Assembly (NCBI RefSeq): GCF_013415305.1 | Contig: NZ_JACBXU010000006.1 | Location: 1-64,000 of the forward strand | Reading direction: 5' to 3' | DNA: 64,000 nucleotides | Source of the DNA: Pantoea sp. WMus005 | GTDB lineage: Bacteria > Pseudomonadota > Gammaproteobacteria > Enterobacterales > Enterobacteriaceae | Shown: in pieces, positions 10,368 to 21,220 of the stretch | Layout: the number at the start of each line of letters is the position of its first letter | Numbering within the stretch: the stretch's first letter is position 1 | Made by a program: the position numbers and the translations under genes | Notes under the pieces: generated by a model | Seen by the model: the letters and a program-made list of their open reading frames with translations, nothing else | What the model was told of the DNA's origin: nothing | The model's database searches: none

Positions 10368-12236
10368 TCAAATCTCGACCTGGGTGCCCAGCTCGATCAC
10401 CCGGTTTGGCGGGATCTCAAACTGGTCTGGCGCGCGGAGCGCATTGCGCTGCAGCGCCAGGAAGAGTTTGCCGCGCAGGCGCAGATACCACGGACGTTTG
10501 CCGATGATCAGCGACTCATGCGACATAAAGAACGACGTCTCCATCATGCGGCAGTTAAGCCCTTCCAGCCCGCAGCGGTGGAAAATCTCCTCGACGTTTG
10601 GCGTTTCGCGCCAGCCGTAGCTGGCCACCACGCGCCAGAAGGTCGGCGACAGCTGCTCAATAGTGACGCGACGCACGTTGTGCACATAAGGCGCATCTTC
10701 CGTTCGCAACGTCAGTAGCACAACCCGCTCATGCAATACTTTGTTGTGCTTAAGGTTATGCAGCATGGCAAACGGAATGACATTCAGCGCACGCGACATA
10801 TAGACCGCCGTGCCCGGTACGCGAACCGGCGGCGATTTCTCCAGTGACGCAATCATTGCCTCCAGGGAGTTGCCGTGTTCGTGCATACGGCGCAGCAGGC
10901 GAAAACGCTCGCTTTTCCACGTCGTCATAATGATAAACATCACCAGGCCGAGACAGAGCGGCAACCAGCCACCGGAGAAGATTTTTACCAGGTTGGCGGT
11001 AAACAGCGGCACGTCGATGCAGAGCATTAATACCAGAATGACGGCCACCGCCAGTTTGTTCCAGTGCCAGTTTTTAACCGCCACGGTGCAGGAGAGCATT
11101 GCGGTCAGCACCATGGTGCCGGTCACCGCAATACCGTAGGCTGCAGCCAGATTACTTGAGTGCTCAAAGCTGATAATCACAATCAGTACCGCGAAGTAGA
11201 GCACCCAGTTAATCACCGGAATATAAATCTGGCCCGATTCGCGCTCAGAGGTGTGGATGATGCGCATCCCCGGCAGATAGCCCAGTCGCACCGCCTGACG
11301 CGTCAGCGAGAAGACACCAGAGATCACCGCCTGCGAGGCGATAACCGTGGCCAGCGTCGCCAGAATCAGCATAGGAATCAGCGCCCAGTCTGGCGCCAGC
11401 AGGAAGAAGGGGTTTTTAATTGATTTGGGATCGCTAAGTAACAGCGCGCCCTGACCAAAGTAGTTCAGCACCAGCGACGGCAGCACGACCGAGAACCAGG
11501 CCAGCCGAATCGGCACTTTACCGAAGTGCCCCATATCGGCATAGAGCGCTTCAACCCCGGTAATCGCCAGCACCACCGCGCCAAGCGCAAAGAAGGAGAC
11601 GGATTTATAGTGCAGGAAGAATTCGACCGCATAGGCGGGATTCAGCGCATGCAGCACTTCCGGGTTTTTCATAATGCCGTTGACCCCAAGGATCGCCAGC
11701 ACCAGGAACCACACCAGCATGACCGGTGCGAAGAGTTTGCCCACCATGCCGGTGCCATGTTTCTGAATCGCAAACAGCAGCGTCAGCACCGCAATCGACA
11801 TGGGCACAATAAAGGGATCCAGCGACGGCGCGGCAATCTCCAGACCTTCAATAGCTGACATCACCGAAATGGCCGGCGTGATAACCACTTCCCCATAGAA
11901 GAAGCTGCCGCCAATCAGGCCCATGATCACCAGCACCGCCGTAGCGCGTGCACCTGTATGGCGGCCCGCCAGCGACATCAATGTCAGTATTCCGCCTTCA
12001 CCGGCGTTGTCTGCGCGCATCACATAACTGATGTACTTCAGTGAGACCACCAGCACCAGCAGCCAGAAAATCAGCGACAGAAAGCCAAACACCGCTTCCC
12101 GCTCAACGCCGAAGCCGAACTGTCCTGAAAGACATTCACGCAGGGTATACAGCGGACTGGTGCCGATATCCCCGTAAACAACACCAATCGCGGCCAGCGT
12201 TAATCCGCGAAGTGACTGCTTATTATCCGAGCTCAT
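10368..12236 (-). CDS. kup: Potassium uptake protein Kup
   Basis: Low-affinity K+:H+ symporter of the KUP/HAK/KT family, 622 aa, the length of E. coli Kup (TrkD). The N-terminal domain has about twelve membrane helices and the family signature [18 protein letters not shown] hydrophilic cytoplasmic tail of about 170 residues follows (from [18 protein letters not shown]). Near identity to E. coli extends to the last residues ([11 protein letters not shown]). In E. coli kup is next to rbsD; here ygiW-qseBC separates them. Confidence 0.96.
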   Translation of the reverse strand: MSSDNKQSLRGLTLAAIGVVYGDIGTSPLYTLRECLSGQFGFGVEREAVFGFLSLIFWLLVLVVSLKYISYVMRADNAGEGGILTLMSLAGRHTGARATAVLVIMGLIGGSFFYGEVVITPAISVMSAIEGLEIAAPSLDPFIVPMSIAVLTLLFAIQKHGTGMVGKLFAPVMLVWFLVLAILGVNGIMKNPEVLHALNPAYAVEFFLHYKSVSFFALGAVVLAITGVEALYADMGHFGKVPIRLAWFSVVLPSLVLNYFGQGALLLSDPKSIKNPFFLLAPDWALIPMLILATLATVIASQAVISGVFSLTRQAVRLGYLPGMRIIHTSERESGQIYIPVINWVLYFAVLIVIISFEHSSNLAAAYGIAVTGTMVLTAMLSCTVAVKNWHWNKLAVAVILVLMLCIDVPLFTANLVKIFSGGWLPLCLGLVMFIIMTTWKSERFRLLRRMHEHGNSLEAMIASLEKSPPVRVPGTAVYMSRALNVIPFAMLHNLKHNKVLHERVVLLTLRTEDAPYVHNVRRVTIEQLSPTFWRVVASYGWRETPNVEEIFHRCGLEGLNCRMMETSFFMSHESLIIGKRPWYLRLRGKLFLALQRNALRAPDQFEIPPNRVIELGTQVEI

Positions 12237-12521
12237 AGAGTTATCTTTTGTTGGAGTCTAAGAGGCGCAAAAACCTCTCGCTCAGGCCATCAAAAAGCGC
12301 ACAGTATGCACGGTTTACCAAAAATTCCTATAGCCGCTTCGCCTGTCTGGCAGGGTAACGGGGTCGTTTCTGACGATAAAGCGTTATTTAGCGTCGTTTT
12401 AAAATCAGGCAAACCTTCTGAAACAAAAAAGCTGACAGCTATCAACGCTTTCACGCATGATGATCTATAGAGTAAAGCGCTTGCTTAAGCGCGGCGGCCC
12501 GACGATCGTAAGGACATTGAT
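12237..12521. other. kup-ravA divergent intergenic region
   Basis: No gene is supported in these 285 bases. They must hold the leftward kup promoter and the rightward ravA promoter. CTATAGA at 12465-12471 resembles a sigma-S-type -10, which would fit the stationary-phase expression reported for E. coli ravA-viaA, but no convincing -35 is visible. Confidence 0.4.
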
Positions 12522-14024
12522 GTGATTATGGCTCAACCCCATCTTTTGGCAGAAAGAATTTCTCGCCTTAGCAACGCGTTAGAAAAAGGATTGTATGAGC
12601 GGCATCATGCCATTCGTCTTTGCCTGCTTGCAGCGCTGAGTGGCGAAAGCGTGTTCCTGCTGGGGCCACCTGGCATTGCCAAGAGCCTGATTGCCCGCCG
12701 CCTCAAATATGCTTTTCAGCACGCCCGCGCCTTTGAATATCTGATGACGCGTTTTTCAACACCGGAAGAGGTGTTTGGCCCACTCTCCATCCAGGCGCTG
12801 AAGGATGAGGGGCGCTATCAGCGTCTGACCAGAGGGTATCTCCCCGACGCGGAGATTGTTTTTCTGGATGAGATCTGGAAAGCCGGCCCGGCGATTCTGA
12901 ATACCCTGCTGACGGCTATCAACGAACGCCGCTTCCGCAATGGCGATAGCGAAGAGACCATCCCGATGCGGCTGCTGGTCACGGCCTCAAATGAACTGCC
13001 GGAAGCGGATAGCGGCCTTGAAGCGCTCTACGACCGGATGCTGATCCGCCTGTGGCTGGATAATGTGCATGAGAAGCAGAACTTTCGCAGCATGCTGACC
13101 CACCAGCAGGATGAGCACACTAATCCGGTCGCGGAATCCTTGCGCATCAGCGATGAAGAGTATGCGCAATGGCAGCTCGGCATCAGTCAGGTCAGTCTGC
13201 CCGATGCAGTGTTTGAGCTGATTTATCAGCTGCGTCAGCAGCTGGAGAGCCAGCCCGCCGCGCCTTACATTTCCGATCGCCGCTGGAAGAAAGCGATTCA
13301 TCTGCTGCAGGCCAGCGCCTTTTACAGCGGGCGCAACGTGATTGCGCCGATTGACCTGATTCTGCTGAAAGATTGTCTCTGGCATGACGTCGCGTCCATG
13401 CAATTACTGGAACGCGAAATCGATCAGTTGATGACGCAGCACGCCTGGCAGCAGCAGCCGATGCTGCTAAAACTGCATCAGATAAAAGCGCGCCGTATGG
13501 CCCTGCAGCAACAGCAGAGCATCGCGCAGGCGATCACCCTGGAAAAACACAGCGGCATGTTCAGTCGCAAACCCCATTACGATCTGCCGGAAAGCTTTAC
13601 CGATGAGCAACTGACGCTGATGCTGCAAAAGCCGCTGATGCTGCATGATATGCAGGTAAGCCATCTGGTGATTGCGCGTGATGCACTGAATCAGTGGCTG
13701 CAAAAAGGCGGCGAAGTGCGCGGCAAGCTCAATGGGATTGGCTTTGCGCAGAGCCTGGATTTACAGGTCGATGCGCAGCACTGCCTGGCTATCCGGGATG
13801 TCAGCCTGCAATCGTCGCGCCTGACACTGCCGGGCGTCAGCAATAGCGAGCCGCTGCCCGGTGAGATCACCGAAGCGCTGGATGCACTGGAGAGTGAACT
13901 GCGGTCGCAGCGACATCAGTTCAGTCAGCATCAGCGCTGCCTGTTCATCAGTGATGACTGGCTGGCGCGGGTGGAAACCAGCCTGCAGGATGTGGCGGAA
14001 CAGCTGAAACAGGCGCGTAAATGA
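12522..14024 (+). CDS. ravA: MoxR AAA+ ATPase RavA
   Basis: MoxR-subfamily AAA+ ATPase, 500 aa from the GTG at 12522. In E. coli it forms hexamers, binds the lysine decarboxylase LdcI and acts with ViaA on respiratory complexes and aminoglycoside sensitivity. Walker A (GPPGIAKS, residues 48-55), Walker B (IVFLDEIWK) and the sensor/arginine-finger region ([24 protein letters not shown]) are intact, followed by the LARA-type C-terminal domain. AAGGA lies seven bases from the GTG but 13 from the ATG at 12528, whose product ([10 protein letters not shown]) aligns better with E. coli; both are possible. It overlaps viaA by four bases. Confidence 0.94.
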   Translation: MIMAQPHLLAERISRLSNALEKGLYERHHAIRLCLLAALSGESVFLLGPPGIAKSLIARRLKYAFQHARAFEYLMTRFSTPEEVFGPLSIQALKDEGRYQRLTRGYLPDAEIVFLDEIWKAGPAILNTLLTAINERRFRNGDSEETIPMRLLVTASNELPEADSGLEALYDRMLIRLWLDNVHEKQNFRSMLTHQQDEHTNPVAESLRISDEEYAQWQLGISQVSLPDAVFELIYQLRQQLESQPAAPYISDRRWKKAIHLLQASAFYSGRNVIAPIDLILLKDCLWHDVASMQLLEREIDQLMTQHAWQQQPMLLKLHQIKARRMALQQQQSIAQAITLEKHSGMFSRKPHYDLPESFTDEQLTLMLQKPLMLHDMQVSHLVIARDALNQWLQKGGEVRGKLNGIGFAQSLDLQVDAQHCLAIRDVSLQSSRLTLPGVSNSEPLPGEITEALDALESELRSQRHQFSQHQRCLFISDDWLARVETSLQDVAEQLKQARK

Positions 14025-15481
14025 TCTCAGTGGAGACGCTCAGTACGCTGCTCTCAGTGGGTGAGACCGAACTGATTGAAGAGCTGATTATTGCCTTGCT
14101 GGCGTCCCCACAGCTGGCGCTGTTTTTTGAAAAGTTTCCCGGCCTGAAAAAAGCGCTGCTGCGCGATGTGCCGCGCTGGCGAGCGGAGATCAATGCCGAC
14201 CTCAAAGCCACGCCGGTTCCCGCGACACTGGCCGAAGAGTTTCAGCTTTTCCAGCGGGTACAACTCCTCAGCGATCGTGAATTCAGCCACCAGCTGAATG
14301 CCACACTTCAGGCACTTGAAAGCCTGCCGTCCCCCTTTGTTGATGAAGCTAACCGGCTGCTGCAGCATACCGATATCAGCCATCTCAGCAGCGCGCAGCA
14401 CCAGCTTTTTTTGCAGCGCTGGCGACTGAGCCTGACCTTACAGACCCTGACGCTGAATCAGCAGTTGCTGGAGCAGCAGCGCGAACGCCTGCTGGCGGAA
14501 CTGCAGCAGCGCATGGCGCTGAGCGGTCAACTGATCCCCATTCTCGGCGACGATGATGAAGCCGCCGCTGGCCGGTTGTGGGATATGAGCAAAGCGTCAC
14601 TGCAGCCTGGCGACTATCAGTTAATGCTGCAATATGGCGACTTTCTGGCGCAGCAGCCGGAGCTGCTGAAACTGGCCCAACAGCTGGGTCGCAGCCGCGA
14701 GGCAAAATCGGTGCCGTCGCACGATGCCCCGATGGAGGCTTTTCATCAGTTGGTGCAGGAGCCTGCGTCCGTGCCGGAAGAGGTCAGCGGTATTCATCAA
14801 AGCGATGACGTGCTGCGTCTGCTGCCACCGGAGTTAGCTGCGCTAAGCATCAGCGAACTGGAGCTGGAGTTTTACCGGCGGCTGGTAGAGAAACGGCTGC
14901 TGACCTACAAGCTGCAGGGCGATGCCTGGCATGAAAAGGTGACAATGCGTCCGGCCAGCCACCAGCAGCATGAAGAGCAGCCGCGCGGGCCATTCATCGT
15001 CTGCGTTGATACCTCCGGTTCGATGGGTGGCTTCAATGAGCGCTGCGCCAAAGCGTTTTGTCTGGCATTGCTAAAGGTCGCGCTGGCCGATCGCCGTCGC
15101 TGCTACATTATGCTGTTTGCCCATGAAGTGATTGGCTATGAGCTGACCGGTGACGACGGGCTGGAACAGGCGATTCGCTTTCTGAGCCAGCGTTTTCGCG
15201 GCGGTACCGATCTGGCCGCCTGTCTCTCTTCCGTTGTAACCCGGATGGAAGGCGCATTGTGGCAGGAAGCTGATGCGGTGATCGTCTCCGATTTTATCGC
15301 CCAGCGTCTGCCAGAAGAGGTGATCGGGGCGATTAAAAAACGCCAGCGACACAATCAGCAACGTTTTCATGCCGTCGCCATGTCGGTCCACGGGAAACCA
15401 GGCATTCTGCGCATCTTCGACCATATCTGGCGCTTCGATACCGGCATGAAAAGCCGCCTGTTGCGGCACTGGCGCCGTTAA
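14021..15481 (+). CDS. viaA: VWA-domain protein ViaA
   Basis: Partner of RavA, 486 aa. The C-terminal von Willebrand A domain has an intact metal-ion-dependent adhesion site (DTSGSMGG, residues 330-337, and the later GGTDLAA). The N-terminal half is helical. The start overlaps the ravA stop (ATGA), so the two are translationally coupled, the usual arrangement for MoxR/VWA pairs. E. coli ViaA is 483 aa. Confidence 0.94.
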   Translation: MISVETLSTLLSVGETELIEELIIALLASPQLALFFEKFPGLKKALLRDVPRWRAEINADLKATPVPATLAEEFQLFQRVQLLSDREFSHQLNATLQALESLPSPFVDEANRLLQHTDISHLSSAQHQLFLQRWRLSLTLQTLTLNQQLLEQQRERLLAELQQRMALSGQLIPILGDDDEAAAGRLWDMSKASLQPGDYQLMLQYGDFLAQQPELLKLAQQLGRSREAKSVPSHDAPMEAFHQLVQEPASVPEEVSGIHQSDDVLRLLPPELAALSISELELEFYRRLVEKRLLTYKLQGDAWHEKVTMRPASHQQHEEQPRGPFIVCVDTSGSMGGFNERCAKAFCLALLKVALADRRRCYIMLFAHEVIGYELTGDDGLEQAIRFLSQRFRGGTDLAACLSSVVTRMEGALWQEADAVIVSDFIAQRLPEEVIGAIKKRQRHNQQRFHAVAMSVHGKPGILRIFDHIWRFDTGMKSRLLRHWRR

Positions 15482-15486
15482 GTCAT

Positions 15487-15513
15487 CTGACAGAAAAGCT
15501 TCTTTGCTATAGT
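15487..15513 (+). promoter_or_regulatory. Candidate ovoA promoter
   Basis: CTGACA (15487-15492), a 15-bp spacer, TATAGT (15508-15513), forty bases before the ovoA start and just after the viaA stop. The spacer is short, so this is tentative, but it suggests ovoA can be transcribed independently of ravA-viaA. Confidence 0.4.
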
Positions 15514-15552
15514 AAATTACCGTTTCACTTACTCAGCAATCTGGAGCTTCCT

Positions 15553-17691
15553 GTGACGCTTGCTCAACCTCACCGCGATTTGCCTGCACCAACGCGGACG
15601 TTATTGCTCTCCGGCCAGAACATTGAACAAAAACGTGCCGAGTTGCTGGCCTATTTTCATCAGACCTGGGAACAGTATGAAAGTCTGTTCACCTGTCTGG
15701 CCGATTCAAAGGCCTGGTTTACTAAAGCCATTCCGCTGCGCCATCCATTAATTTTCTATTTTGGCCACACCGCCACCTTCTACATTAATAAGCTGATGGC
15801 CGGACGCCTTATCGACGCACGTCTTGACGATCATATCGAAGCGATGATGGCGATTGGTGTGGATGAGATGAGCTGGGACGATCTCAATGACAGTCACTAT
15901 GACTGGCCCACCATCGAAGAAGTCCGTGCATACCGCGGACGCGTTAAAGCGCTCGTCAGCGATCTGATCCAGACCATTCCGATCACGCTGCCGATCAGCT
16001 GGGAGAGCCCGGCTTGGGTGATCCTGATGGGCATTGAACATGAGCGTATTCATCTGGAAACCTCCAGTGTGCTGCTTCGCCAGTTACCGATCGAGTGGGT
16101 CAGACCACAAGCCGCATGGCCGGCATGCCCGATGGGACGCCACCAGCGCGAGGCTGTGCCGGCCAATACCCTGCTGCCCATGCCCGGCGGTACCATCACA
16201 CTAGGTAAAACCGACGATACCTACGGCTGGGATGTCGAATATGGCCGCCAGCAGGTGAAGCTGCAGCCATTCCAGGCGAGCAAAATGTTGGTCAGCAACG
16301 CTGAATTTCTGGCGTTCGTTGAGGCGGGCGGTTATCAGGACGCCCGCTGGTGGGATGATGAAGGCTGGGGCTGGTGTCAGTTTGCCAAAGCAGAAATGCC
16401 CACTTTCTGGGTCGGTACACCTGCGATGCCCGATCAGCTTAAACTGCGTCTGATGAGTGAAGAAGTCGCGATGCCGTGGGACTGGCCTGCCGAGGTCAAT
16501 CAGCTGGAAGCGGCAGCCTTCTGTCGCTGGAAAGCAGATCAGACTGGCATGAACATTCAACTCCCCTGTGAAGCAGAGTGGGCTCAGCTACGCGAACAGG
16601 TCGCGGGCGATCAGCCCGACTGGGATCGGGCGCCGGGCAACATCAACCTGGCGTACTGGGCTTCCTCGTCGCCGGTCGATCTCTTCGCTCAGGGCGAGTT
16701 CTTCGATATCGTCGGTAACGTCTGGCAGTGGACGACTACGCCGACCAATGGCTTTGAAGGCTTCAAAGTTCACCCGCTTTACGATGATTTCTCTACCCCG
16801 ACGTTTGATGGTAAACATTCGCTGATCAAAGGTGGCAGCTGGATCTCGACCGGCAACGAAGCGCTGAAATCTGCACGCTATGCGTTCCGCCGCCACTTCT
16901 TCCAGCATGCCGGTTTCCGCTACGTGGTTTCCAGCCATCAGGAGACGATGGCGCCGAACCCGTATGAATCAGACGCGATGGTGTCGCAGTACCTCGACTT
17001 CCAGTATGGCCCGCGCTATTTCGGCGTAGATAACTATGCCGAAAGCCTGGTGAAGCTGGCGCTGAACTACACCACTGCACATGGCGACGCACTTGATATC
17101 GGCTGTGCCACCGGGCGCGCCAGTTTTGAACTGGCTCGCCACTTTGAACGCGTTACCGGGATGGACTATTCGGCGCGCTTCATTGATGTGGCGCTGCAGC
17201 TGGCCAGCGGCGAAGACTTCCGTTATCTGCTGCCGCAGGAAGGCGATCTGGTTGAGTATCGTCAGGTTCGCCTGAAAGATTTCGCGCTGGAGCGCGAACT
17301 GGCGCAGCGGATTCAGTTTGTTCAGGGCGACGCCTGTAACCTCAAGCCGCAGCCTGGCCGTTACGACCTGGTGCTTGCCTCTAACCTGATCGATCGTCTG
17401 CGCCAGCCTGCGCGTTTCCTGCGTGATGTCACGCCGATGCTGCGTCAGGGCGGCATTCTGCTGCTCTCATCGCCTTATACCTGGCTGGAAGATTTCACGC
17501 CGAAAGAGAACTGGCTGGGCGGCGTGCGTGAAAATGGTGAAGCACTGACGACGCTGCAGGCTCTGCAACGTCTGCTGGCGGCGGACTTCGACCTGGTCGA
17601 TGAGCCGCAGGATAAACCGTTTGTGATCCGCGAAACGGCCCGCAAGTTCCAGCACACGCTGGCGCAGGTCACCGTCTGGCGCAAACGCTAA
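15553..17691 (+). CDS. ovoA: Ovothiol synthase OvoA with fused methyltransferase
   Basis: Iron-dependent 5-histidylcysteine sulfoxide synthase fused to the N-methyltransferase that acts after C-S cleavage in ovothiol A biosynthesis, 712 aa. Order of domains: DinB-like bundle with the probable iron ligands His72 (FGHT) and His163/His167 in the HX3HXE motif (HERIHLE, 163-169); a formylglycine-generating-enzyme-like domain (NVWQWTTTP, GGSW, ARYAFRRHF); and a SAM-binding methyltransferase with motif I DIGCATGR at residues 515-522. The OvoA of Erwinia tasmaniensis is the characterised relative. The GTG start has GGAG six bases upstream. The PLP lyase needed for the next step is not encoded nearby. 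It occupies the slot of asnA in E. coli. Confidence 0.9.
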   Translation: MTLAQPHRDLPAPTRTLLLSGQNIEQKRAELLAYFHQTWEQYESLFTCLADSKAWFTKAIPLRHPLIFYFGHTATFYINKLMAGRLIDARLDDHIEAMMAIGVDEMSWDDLNDSHYDWPTIEEVRAYRGRVKALVSDLIQTIPITLPISWESPAWVILMGIEHERIHLETSSVLLRQLPIEWVRPQAAWPACPMGRHQREAVPANTLLPMPGGTITLGKTDDTYGWDVEYGRQQVKLQPFQASKMLVSNAEFLAFVEAGGYQDARWWDDEGWGWCQFAKAEMPTFWVGTPAMPDQLKLRLMSEEVAMPWDWPAEVNQLEAAAFCRWKADQTGMNIQLPCEAEWAQLREQVAGDQPDWDRAPGNINLAYWASSSPVDLFAQGEFFDIVGNVWQWTTTPTNGFEGFKVHPLYDDFSTPTFDGKHSLIKGGSWISTGNEALKSARYAFRRHFFQHAGFRYVVSSHQETMAPNPYESDAMVSQYLDFQYGPRYFGVDNYAESLVKLALNYTTAHGDALDIGCATGRASFELARHFERVTGMDYSARFIDVALQLASGEDFRYLLPQEGDLVEYRQVRLKDFALERELAQRIQFVQGDACNLKPQPGRYDLVLASNLIDRLRQPARFLRDVTPMLRQGGILLLSSPYTWLEDFTPKENWLGGVRENGEALTTLQALQRLLAADFDLVDEPQDKPFVIRETARKFQHTLAQVTVWRKR

Positions 17692-17695
17692 GTGA

Positions 17696-17723
17696 ACCGG
17701 CAGCGACGCCCGTCGCTGCCGGT
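17696..17723 (+). terminator. Hairpin after ovoA
   Basis: ACCGGCAGCGACG (17696-17708) is complementary to CGTCGCTGCCGGT (17711-17723), giving at least an 11-bp stem with a six-base loop. No T-run follows, so termination may be Rho-assisted or partial. Confidence 0.55.
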
Positions 17724-17794
17724 AGTTGCCTGAACCGTTATTTTGCTGCACATTCACCTTTGTTTACTTAAGCAGACCAATAACGAGGATGGCC

Positions 17795-18256
17795 ATGGCC
17801 GAACATCTGCAGCTCGATAACCTGGATCGCGGCATTCTGAATGCCCTGCTGGATAACGCGCGCACCGCTTACGCCGAGCTGGCAAAACAGTTTAATGTCA
17901 GCCCCGGCACCATTCATGTGCGTGTGGAAAAGATGAAGCAGGCAGGCATTATCCTGGGCACCCGGGTTGATATCGATCCGCGCCAGCTGGGGTTTGATGT
18001 CTGCTGTTTTATCGGCATTATCCTCAAGAGCGCGCGTGACTATCCGGCGGCGCTGAGCAAACTGGATGCACTGGATGAAGTGGTTGAGGCCTGGTACACC
18101 ACCGGCCACTACAGCATCTTTATTAAAGTAATGTGCCGGTCAATCGACGCTCTGCAACAGGTGCTGATCAACAAGATCCAGACTATTGATGAAATCCAGT
18201 CGACAGAAACCCTTATTTCGCTGCAAAACCCGATCATGCGTACCATCAAGCCCTGA
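17795..18256 (+). CDS. asnC: Transcriptional regulator AsnC (Lrp/AsnC family)
   Basis: Asparagine-responsive feast/famine regulator, 153 aa. The N-terminal helix-turn-helix (NARTAYAELAKQF..SPGTIHVRVEKMKQAG) and C-terminal RAM ligand-binding domain (ending ETLISLQNPIMRTIKP) are nearly identical to E. coli AsnC. I choose the ATG at 17795 because GAGG lies six bases upstream and the product length matches; the ATG at 17789 abuts that site. In E. coli AsnC activates the divergent asnA, which is absent from this position. The gene is followed by mioC. Confidence 0.94.
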   Translation: MAEHLQLDNLDRGILNALLDNARTAYAELAKQFNVSPGTIHVRVEKMKQAGIILGTRVDIDPRQLGFDVCCFIGIILKSARDYPAALSKLDALDEVVEAWYTTGHYSIFIKVMCRSIDALQQVLINKIQTIDEIQSTETLISLQNPIMRTIKP

Positions 18257-18343
18257 TCCTTCCCGCCTTGTGCATAATTTTATCCCTGACGAATGTGGCG
18301 GCTGACAACGGCTGCGTTCGCCTCCCTTGATCTATTAACCCTG

Positions 18344-18352
18344 TTGTCCACA
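18344..18352 (+). promoter_or_regulatory. DnaA-box-like site upstream of mioC
   Basis: TTGTCCACA differs at one position from the consensus DnaA box TTATCCACA. It lies 59 bases before the mioC start, as in E. coli where DnaA represses the mioC promoter. Confidence 0.6.
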
Positions 18353-18410
18353 GGTGGATCACCGCTTGATCACAGCGTACAATGCTCGCCTTAATGTCCG
18401 GGAGAGCAAG

Positions 18411-18851
18411 ATGGCCGATATTACCTTAATCAGTGGCAGTACTCTGGGTAGCGCAGAGTATGTGGCTGAACATCTCGAAGAAAAATTACAGGAAGCGGGC
18501 TTCTCAACTCAGGTGCTGCATGGCCCAGAGCTGGATGAGGTGCCGCACGAGGGTATCTGGCTGGTGGTCTGTTCAACTCACGGTGCTGGTGATATTCCTG
18601 ACAACCTGCTGCCGCTGTTCGAAGCCATCACAGAAAGCCAGCCCGATCTCTCTCAGGTGCGGTTTGGTGCCATCGGACTCGGCAATCATGAATACGATCT
18701 CTTTTGTGGCGCGATCCGCCAGATCGAAACGCTGCTCATTGCTCAGGGTGCCCGTCAGATTAGCGATCGCCTGGAAATTGACGTACTGGAGCATGAGATC
18801 CCTGAAGATCCGGCTGAAGCCTGGCTGGAAAGCTGGAAAAAGGCGATCTGA
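18411..18851 (+). CDS. mioC: Flavodoxin-like protein MioC
   Basis: Small FMN-binding flavodoxin-fold protein, 146 aa, needed in vitro for E. coli biotin synthase activity. The phosphate-binding loop SGSTLGSAEYVAE is at residues 8-20 and STHGAGDIPDN supplies the isoalloxazine contacts. Starts upstream of the ATG at 18411 would add residues not in the family. Transcription runs into oriC, as in E. coli, and may influence initiation. Confidence 0.95.
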   Translation: MADITLISGSTLGSAEYVAEHLEEKLQEAGFSTQVLHGPELDEVPHEGIWLVVCSTHGAGDIPDNLLPLFEAITESQPDLSQVRFGAIGLGNHEYDLFCGAIRQIETLLIAQGARQISDRLEIDVLEHEIPEDPAEAWLESWKKAI

Positions 18852-18904
18852 AAGGGGCTGGGGATCGCGAAATAGTGACGATCCCCAGTGGAAGATGCTG
18901 ATTT

Positions 18905-19210
18905 TATCCTTTTCCGCTCGTTTATTTTGTGGATAACTACCCTATTTTACTGCGTATAACCGGTAGTTATCCCAATAACAACGATAGAATGATTTTTGAG
19001 CTGTGGATAACGTGCCATTTTGATCCCAGCTTATACGGATCAGGATCACCGATCACTAACAGGTAGTGATCCTCTTTATCCTGTTGTTTATGAAAAGCTT
19101 CTGACACATATCCACAGAAAAGCGGGATCCTAATAAGAGATCTAACAGAAAGATCATATACAGATCTAAGATCCTTTCTTTTAAAACCGGACGATCCCGC
19201 GACTTTCACC
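18905..19210. other. Chromosomal replication origin oriC
   Basis: The mioC-mnmG gap carries the enterobacterial oriC, read in the opposite sense to the E. coli convention. DnaA boxes, named by position: R4 TGTGGATAA (18928-18936), R3-like TTATCCCAA (18967-18975), R2 TGTGGATAA (19002-19010) and R1 ATATCCACA (19108-19116). To the right is the A+T-rich unwinding element with 13-mer-like GATC repeats on the complementary strand, among them GATCTCTTATTAG identical to the E. coli right 13-mer (complement at 19127-19139). About a dozen GATC sites cluster between 19020 and 19260, as needed for Dam/SeqA control. R1 departs from consensus at its first base. Confidence 0.96.
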
Positions 19211-19283
19211 CCAGGTGGAATTTGAGTAGAATCCACGCCCCAGGACAACGATCCTGCAAGTTCATCAACCGAGGTACCACTTC

Positions 19284-21173
19284 ATGTTTTATCAGGATCC
19301 TTTTGACGTCATCGTAATTGGTGGTGGTCATGCGGGCACCGAAGCCGCAATGGCGGCAGCCCGAATGGGTCAGCAAACCCTGTTACTCACCCATAACATT
19401 GATACGCTTGGACAAATGTCCTGTAACCCTGCGATTGGTGGTATTGGCAAAGGACATTTGGTGAAGGAAGTGGATGCCCTGGGTGGTCTGATGGCCAGTG
19501 CGATTGACAAGGCAGGTATTCAGTTTAGGATACTAAACGCCAGCAAAGGCCCGGCAGTGCGGGCAACCCGTGCTCAGGCGGATCGTGTGCTCTACCGGCA
19601 GGCAGTGCGAACAGCACTGGAGAACCAGCCCAATCTGATGATCTTCCAGCAGGCGGTCGACGATCTTATCGTGGAAAACGATCGTGTGGTCGGTGCCGTT
19701 ACCCAGATGGGTCTGAAGTTCCGCGCCAAAACCGTGGTCCTCACCGTCGGTACGTTCCTTGACGGCAAAATTCATATCGGTCTGGACAACTACAGTGGTG
19801 GTCGTGCTGGCGATCCCCCGTCCATACCGCTGGCAAAACGACTTCGTGCGCTGCCGCTGAGGGTAAACCGCCTCAAGACCGGTACGCCACCGCGTATCGA
19901 TGCGCGCACCATCGATTTTTCAGTGCTCAGCCCACAGCACGGCGATAACCCGATGCCGGTATTCTCTTTTATGGGAAATGCCTCTCAGCATCCGCAGCAG
20001 GTGCCTTGCTGGATCACTCATACCAATGTGAAAACCCATGACGTGATCCGCAATAACCTGGATCGCAGCCCGATGTACGCCGGGATCATTGAAGGGATCG
20101 GCCCACGCTACTGCCCGTCGATCGAAGACAAAGTCATGCGCTTTGCCGATCGTAACTCGCATCAGATCTTCCTGGAGCCGGAAGGGCTGACCAGCAATGA
20201 GATCTACCCGAACGGTATTTCGACCAGTCTGCCATTTGACGTGCAGATTCAGATCGTCCGGTCGATGCAGGGTATGGAAAATGCGAAGATTGTGCGTCCG
20301 GGTTATGCCATTGAATATGACTTCTTCGATCCGCGCGATCTCAAACCGACGCTGGAGAGTAAATTTATTCACGGCCTGTTCTTTGCCGGACAGATCAACG
20401 GCACAACCGGCTACGAAGAAGCGGCTGCGCAGGGGATGCTGGCGGGTCTGAATGCAGGCCGTCAGTCAGCCGACAAAGAGGGCTGGGCACCGCGTCGTGA
20501 CCAGGCTTACCTCGGCGTACTGGTTGATGATCTCTGTACTCTTGGCACCAAAGAGCCGTACCGGATGTTTACCTCCCGTGCTGAATACCGTCTGATGCTG
20601 CGTGAAGACAACGCTGACCTGCGTCTGACCGAAACCGGTCGTGAGCTGGGTCTGGTGGATGATGCGCGCTGGGCACGCTTCAATCAGAAACTGGAAGCGA
20701 TTGAACTGGAGCGTCAGCGCCTGCGCGATATCTGGGTTCATCCGAAGTCAGAGCATGTGACAGAAGTGAACACGGTTCTCAGCGCGCCGCTGACTAAGGA
20801 AGCCAGCGGTGAAGATCTGCTGCGCCGTCCGGAGCTGACTTATCTGAAGCTGATGACGCTGGATGCCTTTGGTCCGGCTCTGGCTGATGAGCAGGCCGCT
20901 GAGCAGGTTGAGATCCAGGTCAAATATGAAGGGTATATTGCGCGTCAGCAGGAAGAGATCGATCGCCAGCTGCGTAACGAGAACACGCTGTTACCGGTGG
21001 AGCTCGACTACCGCCAGGTAAACGGGCTGTCGAATGAGGTGATCGCCAAGCTGAACGATCACAAGCCGTCGTCGATTGGTCAGGCAACACGTATTTCCGG
21101 CATTACCCCGGCGGCCATCTCAATTCTGCTTATCTATCTGAAAAAACAGGGTCTGCTGCGCAAGAGCGCCTGA
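19284..21173 (+). CDS. mnmG: tRNA uridine modification enzyme MnmG
   Basis: FAD-dependent subunit (GidA) of the MnmEG complex, which installs 5-carboxymethylaminomethyl groups at the wobble uridine of several tRNAs. 629 aa, full length. The FAD-binding [10 protein letters not shown] lies at residues 13-22; the family signatures [17 protein letters not shown] and [11 protein letters not shown] (with its conserved Cys) and the C-terminal tRNA-binding helical domain are present. The ATG follows CGAGGT. It is the first gene to the right of oriC and forms a unit with rsmG. Confidence 0.97.
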   Translation: MFYQDPFDVIVIGGGHAGTEAAMAAARMGQQTLLLTHNIDTLGQMSCNPAIGGIGKGHLVKEVDALGGLMASAIDKAGIQFRILNASKGPAVRATRAQADRVLYRQAVRTALENQPNLMIFQQAVDDLIVENDRVVGAVTQMGLKFRAKTVVLTVGTFLDGKIHIGLDNYSGGRAGDPPSIPLAKRLRALPLRVNRLKTGTPPRIDARTIDFSVLSPQHGDNPMPVFSFMGNASQHPQQVPCWITHTNVKTHDVIRNNLDRSPMYAGIIEGIGPRYCPSIEDKVMRFADRNSHQIFLEPEGLTSNEIYPNGISTSLPFDVQIQIVRSMQGMENAKIVRPGYAIEYDFFDPRDLKPTLESKFIHGLFFAGQINGTTGYEEAAAQGMLAGLNAGRQSADKEGWAPRRDQAYLGVLVDDLCTLGTKEPYRMFTSRAEYRLMLREDNADLRLTETGRELGLVDDARWARFNQKLEAIELERQRLRDIWVHPKSEHVTEVNTVLSAPLTKEASGEDLLRRPELTYLKLMTLDAFGPALADEQAAEQVEIQVKYEGYIARQQEEIDRQLRNENTLLPVELDYRQVNGLSNEVIAKLNDHKPSSIGQATRISGITPAAISILLIYLKKQGLLRKSA

Positions 21174-21181
21174 TCTGAAAC

Positions 21182-21201
21182 GGGGCGAGGTGACTCGCCC
21201 C
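21182..21201 (+). terminator. mnmG-rsmG intercistronic hairpin
   Basis: GGGGCGAG (21182-21189) pairs with CTCGCCCC (21194-21201) around GTGA. It has no T-run, so it is probably a partial terminator or processing site between two co-transcribed genes. Confidence 0.45.
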
Positions 21202-21220
21202 CGCTGAATGGACTTATGCT

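Noticed and set aside
15553..17691. ovoA as ergothioneine synthase EgtB
   Set aside because: The protein carries a C-terminal SAM methyltransferase fused to the sulfoxide synthase and no EgtD is adjacent, which is the OvoA, not EgtB, architecture.
18967..19248. Open frame on the minus strand in the oriC region
   Set aside because: It covers the DnaA boxes and the unwinding element, whose conservation is explained by origin function.
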